Of a stretch of DNA of 64,000 bases, positions 46,880 through 57,589 are shown one piece after another. Within the stretch, counting starts at the first letter, position 1, and each line of letters opens with the position of its first letter. The notes under the pieces were generated by a model that searched no databases, was not told the DNA's origin, and saw nothing but the letters and a program-made list of their open reading frames with translations. Both the position numbers and the translations under genes were made by a program. This DNA comes from Bactrocera neohumeralis. Taxonomy: Eukaryota; Arthropoda; Insecta; Diptera; Tephritidae. Where the stretch lies: NCBI RefSeq assembly GCF_024586455.1, contig NW_026089623.1:7846204-7910203 (forward strand). The letters run 5' to 3'.

Positions 46880-47300
46880 CTCGTTTTTGTAGATTGTCCC
46901 GAAAATCCGACAAAGCTATTGCCGCTTTAGTTTGGAAAATATTAGAAAATTACAATATTCTTTTGGAAGATTGCCGTGTGGAGGAGTAAAAACAAGTACG
47001 CAGCTCTTTCGTCATGTAGTGTCCACATGCTAAGTTTGACTGTAGTCAACTCTGCTAAATGCTGGCCTCGAGCATAACAGACAACGTTGGGAAATCAAAA
47101 ATATCCAATTTACTTCACTGTCTTTCTAAAACATAAAAGGTGGTCTGCCAGAATCGATGCCGCCAAGCCATGTGATCAAAATCTTTCCGGATGGATAAAC
47201 GTTTTGATAGAAATTAAAAATTCAACCTTACGGCAGAAACTCCTCAAGATGTTGTTGTCCACACGAAATCTCCCAAAACAATCATGGAATCAGTATTATT
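46880..47300 (+). mobile_element. hAT transposase middle fragment, + strand
   Basis: Decayed sequence reads SCSVHMLSLTVVNSAKCWPR (about 47015-47075), then FTVFLKHKRWSARIDAAKPC (about 47110-47170) and NLSGWINVLIEIKN. This matches the middle of ZMYM1-like hAT transposases (family: PCxxHxLxLxxxxxA, FFxxSTxRWxxR). It faces the opposite way from the hAT half at 44420 and so comes from a separate copy. Confidence 0.55.
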
Positions 47301-48025
47301 AGCCATAGAGAAACCATTATTTTTTAAAGAAACATGCTGCATATATACAGATACATAAGTCCCATTGAGGCGGTATACAAGTATAAGATAAAGTAAAGTA
47401 AATATGGCCAATATTAGCGCAAATTGAGGGACATCGACTTCTTCAGAAGAATGAACAGCAAACAGGACACCACCTCCTATTCTGCTCAGCTGGTCAAATC
47501 TAAAGGTTTCAAATTCGCTATTAAATATCTCATTAGCAAAAATGTGGGGCATTAATTTCTGTGAAAGCAATGATTTTAAAGTTACAATTAATGCTATTTA
47601 AATACAGATCAGTAAATTTTGAATTTGATAATAAATACTCAGAATTTCTTGGTATTTTAGCAATAACTACAGTGGTTTTACCACGCTTATGCTCGAATTC
47701 ACGCACAAAGACACTAGATGGCCACATTGAGCTATCAAAAACCAATGGAAAATTGTCAGCGGATATGTCGATCTTAACAGACTGAAGATTTCTCCGTAAG
47801 CGTTTCAAGTTCACGGCCGATTGCGCGACTGCCTAAAGACTTTGAATAATTCAATTTCTGTCGGTCCGCATTTTATGCAAGACCAGTGCAAATCCCTACT
47901 GTTAAGAATAGACTCCAAGATGCTGGTTTTCACTCCGGTACATTTAAGATGGGCAAGCCTAACACAAAGCAAGAAACAAAGCGTTCCGACTCACATTTCA
48001 CAGCACCATTCGGGAAATTGCAAGT
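47244..48025 (-). mobile_element. Jockey/CR1-type LINE fragment, ORF1 end and endonuclease start
   Basis: The minus strand from about 48000 reads a Cys-rich, PHD-like stretch (VKCESERFVSCFV, then after a shift HLKCTGVKTSILESILNSRD, LHWSCIKC) typical of ORF1 of some insect LINEs. The next frame (47814-47533) contains LYLNSINCNFKIIAFTEINA, the start of the endonuclease. Another (47570-47244) contains ANEIFNSEFETFRFDQLSRI, GGGVLFAVHSSEE, and ends at IVLGDFVW, where the family has GDFN. The rest of ORF2 is missing; the hAT fragment abuts it. Confidence 0.65.
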
Positions 48026-48880
48026 AATTTTGACAAAAACAATTTTAAATAAAAATAGGAAAAACTTAAAAAATAAAGGTTAAAGAGCAATGACAAAAAT
48101 ATTTATAAGAAATAAATGCAATAAAAATAATTTGTTATCAAAGGTCACAACCAATGTAGCCAGCAGTTTGAGATGCACTGTGACACACGAAAAATAAGAA
48201 CTCGCAAACAGCTATGAACAAAGATGGAAAACGAATAAAAACAAGAAAGAAATTTAAGTAAGCAATATAGATTAGCACTAACAATTGCACTGTTTAAAAA
48301 TGTAGCAACGAAAAAATTGGAAATGACTCGGTGAAGTAAATTAAAATTTGCCAACACCCAATTAAAGTAAATTTCAATTGCTTCAATAGTACAGCAGAGA
48401 TAGTTATCTCAACAGATCACTTAATCCTAATAAATTCACAATAAAGATTTGAAGATATATTAAAAAAATTTTCAAGAGCACGAAATTTCACAGCTGAACG
48501 CGAGAAGGGTTACTTGTACCTCGTATAAGAAATGGACAAGTAAGTATAAGTTAATAAAGAAGAAAAAAATACCACACGCCTACGATTATATTAGGAGATT
48601 TTTTAAGGCGCGATTGTCTTTTCAGAGTAGTTTTAGCGCCATTCCATTTCATTTATGAAATTAATTCTAAAGTCAATTTTTTCAATAAATCACGGTAACG
48701 AAATTTAAATCGCCAACTACGGTCTTAATACCAGTCAAATTAAATTCTGAAATGCAAACAGTTTTCCAGAAAATCTAAGGATTTGATCTCCAGTATATGG
48801 TAGTTTGATAGTTCCACTGTCACGAACATAACATTTTTTTTACTTTTGAAAGATATTTTCTTTTTAATACACTTTCAACA
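48026..48880. other. AT-rich spacer, nothing recognised
   Basis: No motif-bearing frame or clear repeat end. Confidence 0.45.
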
Positions 48881-48889
48881 TGTTGATAC

Positions 48890-49790
48890 AGCTTATACAT
48901 TTTTCGTGGGGAAAACTGGTTTTCGCCTAAAAATTGTGTTTTCATAAATGTAAGATCTGTCAAACGAAAACACATTGAAAACCAATTTTCGCTGAAAACT
49001 AATTGAAAACTTACATTCCACTCATTATAATCGGTGCCTGCTCTAGTTTACTCGATTTTATTGGAAGACATATTTTGCCAGCTCTAAATTGTCACTTGAT
49101 ATTTGTTTACATTCCATATACAAATACTGATGTCACTTGATATTTTCATATTAGAGGGATTCTCTTGCTCCTGCAAAACCCTTGCACGGTGCACGAATTG
49201 CAGAATTTTCCTCTTGGTGCAACGGCGCAACAAGAAACACATGCAGAAAATTATTTGCAATGGCTGTAAAATATGTCAGACCAAAAGCCATGTTTATTTT
49301 CATGGAATGACACGTAAAAATATAATTGTAACCCTGTTTTAGTTGTCATTTTACATAAATACATATTTCGTCGTTAAATTGTTGAGGAAGGTAAGCTTTA
49401 AATAGATTTTATAATTTCTACTTAAATTATAAGGATTTGTTACAGTTTTTTGTTAAGAATGTGTGCAGAAGGTGCGCTAATTCAATGCACAATAGTCGTT
49501 CTCAATAAATTGACAAAATCAGCCGTTCATATATCACTAGATTCTGCAATGGGTGTTTACTTTGCCTTGCATATTTCGGATTTTTGCATTTTGTGTCATC
49601 GTGCAATATTGCAAGAGCAAGAGAATGCCCCTATTGATAATGAAAAATGGAAAAGCAAAAATACAAACAAATAAATGTTTGAGTTGTCAGTGAAAACTCA
49701 TCGAAAACCCATATTGTCGGTCCGAACGACTTAAATTCCACAACCCACAAATGTGTTTTCAAGATGTTTTCAATGTCGGTCCGAACATAG
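48890..49790 (+). other. Unidentified unit: Cys-rich frames flanked by GAAAAC repeats
   Basis: Two frames are of interest. 49103-49342 contains CSCKTLARCTNC, then LLVQRRNKKHMQKIICNGCK, ICQTKSH, a paired CxxC pattern like a zinc ribbon. 49450-49674 contains HISDFCILCHRAILQEQEN. Both are short and I do not recognise either protein. GAAAAC or GTTTTC hexamers cluster on both sides (about 48905-49015 and 49693-49770), and the right side carries TGTCGGTCCGAAC twice (about 49708 and 49770). This could be a small transposon carrying a captured gene, a decayed DNA transposon, or a retrocopy with an upstream frame. The evidence does not decide. Confidence 0.35.
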
Positions 49791-49834
49791 TATTATAATA
49801 GTTTTGTTCACTTAAGAGTTGTTTGTTTTCAAAA

Positions 49835-50560
49835 ATAATCGATTTAGATATAAGGTTATATACATATATATAATATCATTTTGTGCGAGCGATAACTTGA
49901 ATAAAATATAAGTTCTCTTAATGAAACCTGGTAAACGTGTTTTTGGTAAAAAAAACTGAGAACGAGTTTGTAGTTGGTAGCTACCACGCAAACAAAACGC
50001 CATTAAACGAAAATCTATAAAATATCATAACTAAACTCTAAATTAACATATATTATTATGATCGCAGTAGCAAAGGGTACCTGTGAACATTGCAAAAAGG
50101 ACGGAACCTCGCTTCTTAAGACCTTAATGACAACATATGATACAATACCAAAATTCGCTCAGGACATATCACTTAAACACCCTAGTGGACATTATAAAAA
50201 TTGATAAAACCGGATGATATCTCCGCCCACTCTCCTTATAACAGTTTCGACCCAACTGCAACTACGCCTACATACTTCTCATACCAATCAATTTCAAATT
50301 AAACTCATTATTTCACTTTCCAGAATGAAGTTCAAGGACAAATGAATCTATTGGGATAAAACTTTACCGAATAGTGCGCTTAAAGTAGACCACTTTATGA
50401 CAGAAAAGTATGCAAATCGGTCCAAAACTATTCAAGTCCCAGAGACCGAATATGTGAACCAAAGCTCCAATTATGAACTTTTTATCGAAAATATCGGTCA
50501 ATCTGTGATATGTCTTATACACATTCCGACAGAAACCTTTCATAATAATTGTCCTAGACC
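49835..50560 (-). repeat. Dispersed repeat family, inverted copy
   Basis: Order and phrases follow the 32848-34243 family in reverse: GATATAAGGTTATATACATA, then GATAACTTGAATAAAAT, CTACCACGC, ATATCATAACTAAACTC, later TATCGGTCAATCTGTG. More diverged than the copy at 35475. Confidence 0.55.
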
Positions 50561-50587
50561 ATATATAACTTACAAACCTTATGCTTC

Positions 50588-51410
50588 TTTTTCTTTATTG
50601 GCGTAGACACCGCTTACGCGATTATAGCCGAGTGAACAACAGCGCGCCAGTTGTTTCTTCTTTTCGCTACGTGGCGCCAATTAGACATTCCAAGCGAAGC
50701 CAGTTCCTTCTCCATCTGGCCCTTTCAACGGAGTGGAGATCTTCCTCTTCCTCTACTTCCCCCGGCGAGTATTGCGAAGAATACTTTCAGAGCTGGAGTG
50801 TTTTCGTCCTTATGTACGACATGACCTATCCAGCGCAGCCGCTGTCTTTCAATTCGCTGAACTATGTGAATGTCGTCGTGTATCTCATACAGCTCATCGT
50901 TCCGTCGAATGCAATATTCGCCGTGGCCAACTCGCAAAGGACCATAAATCTTTCGCAGAACCTTTCTCTCGAAAACTCGTAACATCTGCTCATGAGTGAC
51001 TTATAGGGTTGATATTTGTTCGTCGAGAGAGGACTTTACTCTCTCTCAATTGCCTACTCCGTTCAAAGTAGCACCTGTTGGCAAGAGTTATTCTGCGTTG
51101 GATTTCGAGGCTGACATTGTTGTTGGTGCTAATTCTGGTTCCAAGATAGACGAATTTATCTATAAGTGTTTGTTTGATGATAGGAGATATTTTGTCTTGC
51201 CCTCGTTCGCTGCCAGACACATTTGCTTTGCTTCCTTATCCAGTCTGGAGAAAACAGAACTAACGGCACAAGTGTTGAGGCCAATAATTTACGCCAGCAG
51301 CTGTACACTCTTATAGAAGATTTCTTGATTGAGTTCTGCAGCTCGAATGATTTTATCCAGCAGCACATGAGAGATAGAAAGTCGCTTTGTCTGAATCCTC
51401 GACTTGACTG
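50588..51410 (-). mobile_element. RTE-like LINE copy 7, C-terminal third
   Basis: The minus strand shows pieces of the RT tail (IIRAAELNQ near 51350; SSLEK/RHICFASL-region shadows), IGTRISTNNNVSLEIQRRIT at about 51140, NRCYFERSRQLRESKVLSRR at about 51060, LRVFERKVLRKIYGPLRVG at about 50985, RLRWIGHVVHKDENTPAL at about 50840, and the 3' end at about 50588 with an AATAAAGAAAAAGAAGC tail. The YADD region (about 51290) is partly deleted. Frames are broken in several places. Confidence 0.82.
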
Positions 51411-51527
51411 ATTAACTGAACTCTTTGCTATCTGTACGGTTATGCGTAACTAAAGTGAGATGTCATCTAACGGAACGCTAGAGCTGTCAGCGCCTTAACG
51501 ATCAAATCAAAAGTCAAATCGATATTG

Positions 51528-54135
51528 CACAGTGGGCGATTGAGCCTCGTTAGCGGCATTTAATTAATAACTTCTAAACGAAAAAAGATATCTTCAGACG
51601 GTTTTTTTTCGCAGCTCAGAAAAAAGTCATAGAATTTTCTAAGAAAAAAAATTTTGTTTAAATTTAATTTTTAATATTTTTTTAATTTGTTTTATTTTTT
51701 TTTAATTACCTTAGCCTTCAATAATCAAATTTTATAAATCATAATTATCTTCGGAATCTTCAGAATCAGAATCAGGCATATCTAGATGCTTCATTAAAAG
51801 CAAGCTCTTAACATCATCGTCCATAATAATATTTTTTGCAGTCGAAATTGAAGACCCATTTGACAATGAAGATATCAAAGGGTCAGACGAAACTAATAAA
51901 GCATTTATGATATCTTCCATTGTATTTTTCCTGGAATTTTTTCTTGTATTGCTCTCGCGTATGTTTCGATAGTCCTTGTTCCTGGCTTCAAGAGCTTCTT
52001 CGGACATCATACCAATCGGAAGAGAAAAATTGTTTATTATATCTGCTCCATGAATTAAAATTCTGTGAACAGACAATGGCATGTAAAACCAGGAGTATGC
52101 TTTAACAAAAATTTCGGCAGTTTTCAATGCGTAAGATCCGAATGCGTCCGAATTTATGTCATATCCACAAACCAATGCTCGTAAGATTACGCTCAATCGA
52201 TATATTAAATCATAGCTTGCTCCTGTTATACGAGCAGCCAAATTTGGTTGTTGGAAAAACCTCCTTGCAGTGTTTCCGTTGCTCGTGCTGCCAGTACCAG
52301 CTATTGGAATATCCACCAACAAATGCATTTCTTCCCTTAGCTTCTGCTGAATACTTCTTTTATTTTGTTCAACGACATCCTTGTCAGCACCATGAGCTTG
52401 CCACTTTTGTATTGGTATTCTATATGCAATGTGCAAAACACACTCGAAAACCCTAATCCATGCGTGAAGACTTGATAAGCCATATTCAAATAGGTTTGCA
52501 TTAATAGGAAAGCTTTTCACCAAATTTAGATCGTTCATATTATTGGGAGTCGCGCTACAGATTCCGCATGTTTGCGAAGCCGATTCCGATATGACACTGA
52601 ACGTTTTGCCATCAAGCATGGTCATATGAAATTGGTGATCATTTCTTAAGGTACTCACAAATGTTGGAAAAATATTTAATATTTGGCTCTTAATGTTTTG
52701 AATTTCTCTGCGAGACAAGTCTGCCGATTCTTTCTTGCAAAGTAATTTAATGGGTCGACAATATCGGGTAGAAGAAGGCCGATTGTTTTTCCATAAAACT
52801 GTCGATCCTTTCTGCACTATCAATGGTACCATACAAATTGAAAATAAATATTGATCTATCATCTCTCCATCGAAGTCATTAAATTTTTGCCTGTAAGTAG
52901 AATGGCCGCTGCTGCCATCACAACCCCATTTGTAGGTAGCCGTTAATTGGGTGTTATTGTTATTTTCAATATGGTTTTGAAAACTTTCTGGGTGTGCTTC
53001 AATAATCCTAGCAATCGTATGGTCTACTAAGCTTTGTAATGGTACTTCAGCGAAATGATCAGTGACCGTGATGACACTAGGATAGCATTTTTTTCGCACA
53101 ACGCAGTTTGTCGTAGCATGGATATATATCGCCGTTTTGCCCTTTAGCGGCTCTCTTTGACAAATTCCATGTGTACTTGGTATGTCCAACATCTACAAAT
53201 AGCGCCAGTGCTTTTTCATCAGAAAGTTTTGTCGGTAGACGCTGAGGAGTACTCATAGTTTTCAAAATCTTACCGCTAAACTCTTCGACATATCTTTTTG
53301 TGGACGTCCAATAATTTCGGAAGATGTTCTTTCAATCAATACTAACGGCGTATTTAGCCATTCCTGGTTTTTGTTTAAAAAAAAAAACTTATTTCTTCTA
53401 CAGTTTTTCCACTTTTCTACAACTAGTAAAATTTCGCAGCTTTTTGCCAATCTCGTACTGCTCCTCCTGAGTATATTTAAGGTTTTTGAGAACAGTACCA
53501 AATACAAAGTTTTCCATGGTGAGAAACTTCTTGGTTGGGATCGCTTCTTCATGCCATACTAAAAAAAGTACCCGTTTTGCTACCGACATTGTTCCTAAAA
53601 AGTGCCATGATTTAAAGGTAGCAAGTAATAGCAGTTCATATTACACATTTTGGACGCACAAGGACTCATACTTCCAGCTAAAGAAAGAGTTAGACCTAAT
53701 CCGTGCGAATGTTGTAACTTTTACTCCACGAACGACAGGTGCACGCTAGTGCGGGCTAGTTGTTAATACACTTAATTACCACTACGTTTTATGAACAACA
53801 CATTTACAGACCGGTCACAAACACTGATTTTTTATGTAATACAAACCTTGAAGTTAATAAAAAGCCACACTTTTAATGAAACAAGTAAAAATTGTAAATT
53901 TCCAAGGAGCTCGAAATCAATGCGCACAACAAAGAAAAAATATTGTAAAGCACTTGCTAAAACATATTTTGTGTTTGACAGCTCACAGCTGATGATCAGC
54001 TGATCGTAGAGCTTATAAAAAACAGCCAAAAATCTAATCAAAGCATCTGATATCGTTTTGAGAAAAAAATTAACGCTTTTTCAAATTTGAAAATTTGAAT
54101 TAAATGCCGCTAGCGAGGCCCAACCGCCCACAGTG
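51528..54135 (-). mobile_element. Transib DNA transposon, complete ends, nearly intact
   Basis: The element is 2608 bp. The left end is CACAGTGGGCGATTGAGCC and the right end, read inward on the minus strand, is CACTGTGGGCGGTTGGGCC. The inverted match continues through CGTTAGCGGCATTTAATT. An exact 5-bp duplication TATTG flanks it (51523-51527 and 54136-54140). CACWGTG-type ends and 5-bp duplications are hallmarks of Transib, the superfamily related to the RAG1 recombinase. The left heptamer CACAGTG is identical to the consensus heptamer of vertebrate recombination signal sequences. The transposase gene occupies 53589-51732 on the minus strand. Confidence 0.92.
51732..53589 (-). pseudogene. Transib transposase (RAG1-like core), a few frameshifts
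   Basis: The N-terminal part is in three frames: from 53589 (MSVAKRVLFLVWHEEA), then 53480-53262 (NKNQEWLNTPLVLIE, GRPQKDM), then 53265-53095 (TPQRLPTKLSDEKALALFVD, DIYPCYDKLRCAKK). A slip in the A7 run near 53093-53087 then leads into the long frame down to 51732. Family motifs there are KWGCDGSSGHSTYRQKF (first putative catalytic Asp), LWKNNRPSSTRYCRPIKLLC, MLDGKTFSVISES (second), YGLSSLHAWIRVFE, GSTSNGNTARRFF, and GMMSEEALEARNKDYRNIRE (putative catalytic Glu). The acidic tail is SDSEDSEDNYDL. All three presumed catalytic residues are present, matching RAG1 D600/D708/E962 as I recall. The damage is limited to the N-terminal third, so the copy may be fairly young. Assignment to Transib is firm; activity as written is not expected. 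Confidence 0.88.
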
Positions 54136-54149
54136 TATTGGTGCGAATT

Positions 54150-57100
54150 TTAAAATTGAAATCAGAATGAAATAAAAATTGCAACTTCTTTGACTCTATC
54201 TATGCTAACGCGAACTTTGCGACCTTGAACGAGAATTTCAAATGTCTTGTCGTTTCGGCTCAATACTTCGTATGGACCGTCGTATGGCGTTTTAAGAGGT
54301 AGTCGAACGGCATCATCTCTCGAGAAAACATGTGTGCAAGTTGCAAATTCTGCTGAACGAAGACATTGTAGTTAGCGTATTTTGGCGCTGGAACGGGTTG
54401 AATTTTCCTCATCAATTCGCGTCATTGTTGAACGAATTCGGTGCATCTATCGTCGTCGATGTTTTCGAAGAAATCGCATAGCAATTTGAGTGTATCGCCA
54501 TAAACCATCTCTGATGATGTTGTTTTTGTAGAAAATCTGTAGAAAACAGATCCTTAAGGACAGATCTTTCAGAGCCTTTAGGTAGTGGAATACAGATATT
54601 AATCCTTAATATCTTCTTGGTTTCTCTTGATTTCTCGTTTTGTATATTTCCAGTAGGAACAAAATAAAGAAAACACTTTGTTGCAGATATTTTAATTTAT
54701 AGCAGACACACGTGTTTATTGTTCAAGGAACCAAGTAGAAAAAGAAAGAGTAAAGCCGTATAATCCAGAAATGACAAATAAATATCGATATTCGATATAT
54801 ATGTATATATACTGTTTTTGCCTTTAATGATGTGATATTTCCACAGTTTTGATGCCCTCTTTGAACACATAGCGAAGAGCAAGCTTGATCATTGGCAGTG
54901 TTTCGGTCCAGCGTTCGTTGTTTTAACATTTCATAGCTGATTTCATGGTTCGATGAAAACGTTCGATCATGCCGTTGACTTGAACGAAGGTTTTTTGTTC
55001 CAATCATACGCGCTAATTCGTTGAATAGTTTTGCTTCGAATTGCTTGCATTGATCTGTGGTGATTTTAGCTGGCACATTGTAGAAAGTTATCCAATCGTT
55101 GATTAAAGCCTTGGCGACGGTATCGGCGTGAATGTCTTCAATTGGAATAGCGATTGGCCAACGAGTGTATCTATCGATGCAAGTAAGACAATAGCGATAA
55201 CCATTTGAAACTGGTAATAGTCCGACCAAATCGATGTGAATCCATTCGATGCGTCTCCTTGGTGTAGAAAAACTTTGAAGTGCTGCTTTGTTGTGTTGTG
55301 CAATTTTAGATTATTGGCATGAAATACAAATTTGTACCATTTCGGCAATGTCCTTTTTCATGTTTGGCCAAACAAAGTGCTCGCTGATCATTTTGATTGT
55401 TGACTTTTTACTTGGATGAGCCATGTCGTGAACAGAGTTCAATACTTGTTGACGAAAATCCTTGGTGATGAATGGTCGTACGTGCTTCGTTGAAACGTCA
55501 CAAACAATGGTTTTGGTTGCGTTCGGGATATTAACTAATTTTAGTTGTAATGTTGACGTGTTGCTCTTCAAAAAATCATTCAAGTTTTGGTTGATTTCTT
55601 CTTCAAAATTGATTGCTTCGCAGGTTGATTCGCTCTCGATGCTGGAGAAAAAATCGGACGATGTTGTCTTGCTAGCGTCAACGTGAAGTGCCAGTTTAAC
55701 ATTTGGCAATGGATAAGCTAACGTAACTGCGTCGATCAAAGCTCTTTCGGCGTCTTCCAAATAACTGACGATTTGTCATTTTTCTTGTTGCTTTTGATTA
55801 GAAAGCGTAGTCGGCCTTAAGTTTGAGCTGCATTTGGAATAAAATCGCGATAAAAGTTAATCATTCCGAGAAATTTACGAAGTTTCTGGCTATTTCTGGC
55901 TTTGGATAATTTGCGATAGCGTTATTTTTGTCGGTTGATAGTCGAATGCCGGATTTACTGACTCGATGACCCAAAAATAACACCTCTTCCTGCTCGAATT
56001 CGTATTTAGCGACGTTGATTTTCAAGCCGTGTTCGCGTAACCGTTCCAAAACTATGCGAAGATGTTGAAATTAAATTCTTCGATGCAATGCAAATGTCGT
56101 CGATGTAGCAGAATACGAACTTCAAACCGAATATGTCATAACGTTGAATTCAAACAGCCCAAACGATGGGATTATGGCTGTCTTCTTTCGATCTTCGTCG
56201 GCGAGTGGAATGTTGAAATAAGCTTTCTCCAAATCAAGAAAAGAAAAAATTGCCTTTCTGTTTAGATTATGCGTGAAATCGTGAATGTTTTTGACTGGGT
56301 AACGATCAAGAACTGTTTGAGCGTTCAAACGGCGATAATCTCCACACGGTCGCCAAAGTCCATCCTTTTTTAGAACCATGTTTAATGGACTGGCCCATTC
56401 ACTTTGTGATGGTTGACAAATTCTCATGTTGATCATGTACTCAAATTCTTCCTTAGCGTTGACGAGTTTCTCTTAATTTAAATTTGATGACGAACAGCTG
56501 TTTTCGTTACTTTTGTCTTATCATAACAAGTCGTTGTCGTGAGATTCTTAAACTCATTTTGCGGCTGTTTCCATACATTGTCGCTGTTGATTGAAAATAC
56601 CGGTTCATAAATGACGAAGTTAGAAAATCATTTTGCTTCGAGTTTCTCTGTCAATGAATTGCTTTCCTTTGACATCAACCAGACCAAATTTGTCGAGAAA
56701 ATCTGCACCCAAAATTGGTTTTGTGACGTCAGCGATTATGAATCTGAATGTGAATTCTCTTCGTAGTCCTAAGTCGATTGAAATTAGTTTGTTACCGTAT
56801 GTGTTGACGATTGATCAGTTGGCGGCGAATAGCGAATAATTCGATGTTTTGAGTTTCTCTTTAATTGATGGTTTAGGCAGAATTGAAAAATCTGCTCCTT
56901 TGTGAACTAAAAAATTAAGATGAGTCTTAGGATCGGTGATAAAGAGACGGCGTGATTTTTGACTACCCCCTTCGCTGACCGTCGGAGGCGAAGCGATCTT
57001 TAGTTTCCCTCCTTCTTGAATGCCCTCGGTTGTGAACACTTCTTGGCATCAGCGCCGAATCGATGATGATAAAAACAATTCGGGAACTTTTTAACCTAGT

Positions 57101-57360
57101 TTTGTGAACGACCACGAGAACGTTGTTTGTTGTCCGTTGCTGGTGTTTGACTGCGGCCACGTTGATTGCTGGAAGAATTTAATTTGATTTCATTGATTTC
57201 TCGTCGGAGAGCGTCAATCGTCTTCTTCAAGGCGGCGAAAGTCGCATTCTTTGGCCATTTCATTCAGCTTCTTATTTTCCGAATCGGTGAAATCCTTGAT
57301 CAATCGGCTTTTAGTTGCGTTGTATCTCCCTGTTGCGTCAGTCAAGCTTAAGCGTTCGTT
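54150..57360 (-). mobile_element. Ty3/gypsy LTR retrotransposon, decayed, LTRs not found
   Basis: Reading the minus strand from 57360: gag end (RLIKDFTDSENKKLNEMAKE), the zinc box CFYHHRFGADAKKC (about 57085-57045), protease (LFITDPKTHLNFLVHKGAD at about 56950-56900, where DTGAD is expected, so the active-site Asp is lost), and RT (SEWASPLNMVLKKDGLWRPC, GDYRRLNAQTV, FSFLDLEKAYFNIPL at 56436-56122). More RT follows (GLKINVAKYEFEQEEVLFLG, HRVSKSGI at 56049-55920), then the integrase zinc region (HDMAHPSKKSTIKMISEHFV at about 55420) and integrase core (GYRYCLTCIDRYTRWPIAIP, DWITFYNVPAKITTD at 55229-55050). The C-terminal TPYDGPYEVLSRNDKTFEIL lies near 54250. RNase H is largely missing and stops and shifts are many. 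The CxxHH...C gag box suggests the CsRn1/Kabuki group. Confidence 0.85.
54525..54840. mobile_element. Insertion of about 310 bp inside the Ty3 integrase
   Basis: Integrase sense is lost between about 54525 and 54840 and resumes on both sides. The inserted stretch contains AATAAAG (54662) and begins near ATGATGTTGTTTTTG and ends near AATGATGT. ATGATGT on both sides may be a target duplication. It could be a solo LTR or a small element; unclassified. Confidence 0.35.
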
Positions 57361-57589
57361 AAAATGGTTGGCAGGTTAGAGCAACTACAGCGATTGACTA
57401 ATGTGTAGAGGGATTTCGGACTATATGTTAGATTATTGAGGGATTTTGGTAAGTGATGCCTCTGCATCACATACATATGTATATATGTACTATATATTCT
57501 TAGGTAGTCCATAAAGTTAAAAAGTTACAGTTGATTATAACTATCTTAAAGCTTTTACTAATAAAAATGTTTTAACATTATTTTTTCAG

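Larger units (their letters stand above)
23184..57589 (+). other. gcm2: gcm2 intron, 34.4 kb, filled with transposons
   Basis: The donor is CG|GTAAAT at 23184 and the acceptor is TTTTTTCAG| at 57589. The junction codon CG+A gives Arg, followed by NCSGRLEIQPC, so the reading frame and the domain sequence are both restored. The intron holds at least twenty transposon fragments, listed separately. No other host exon was recognised in it. Confidence 0.85.

Noticed and set aside
52127..52456. Plus-strand frames of about 110 codons within the Transib gene
   Set aside because: Antisense shadows of the transposase; no motif of their own.
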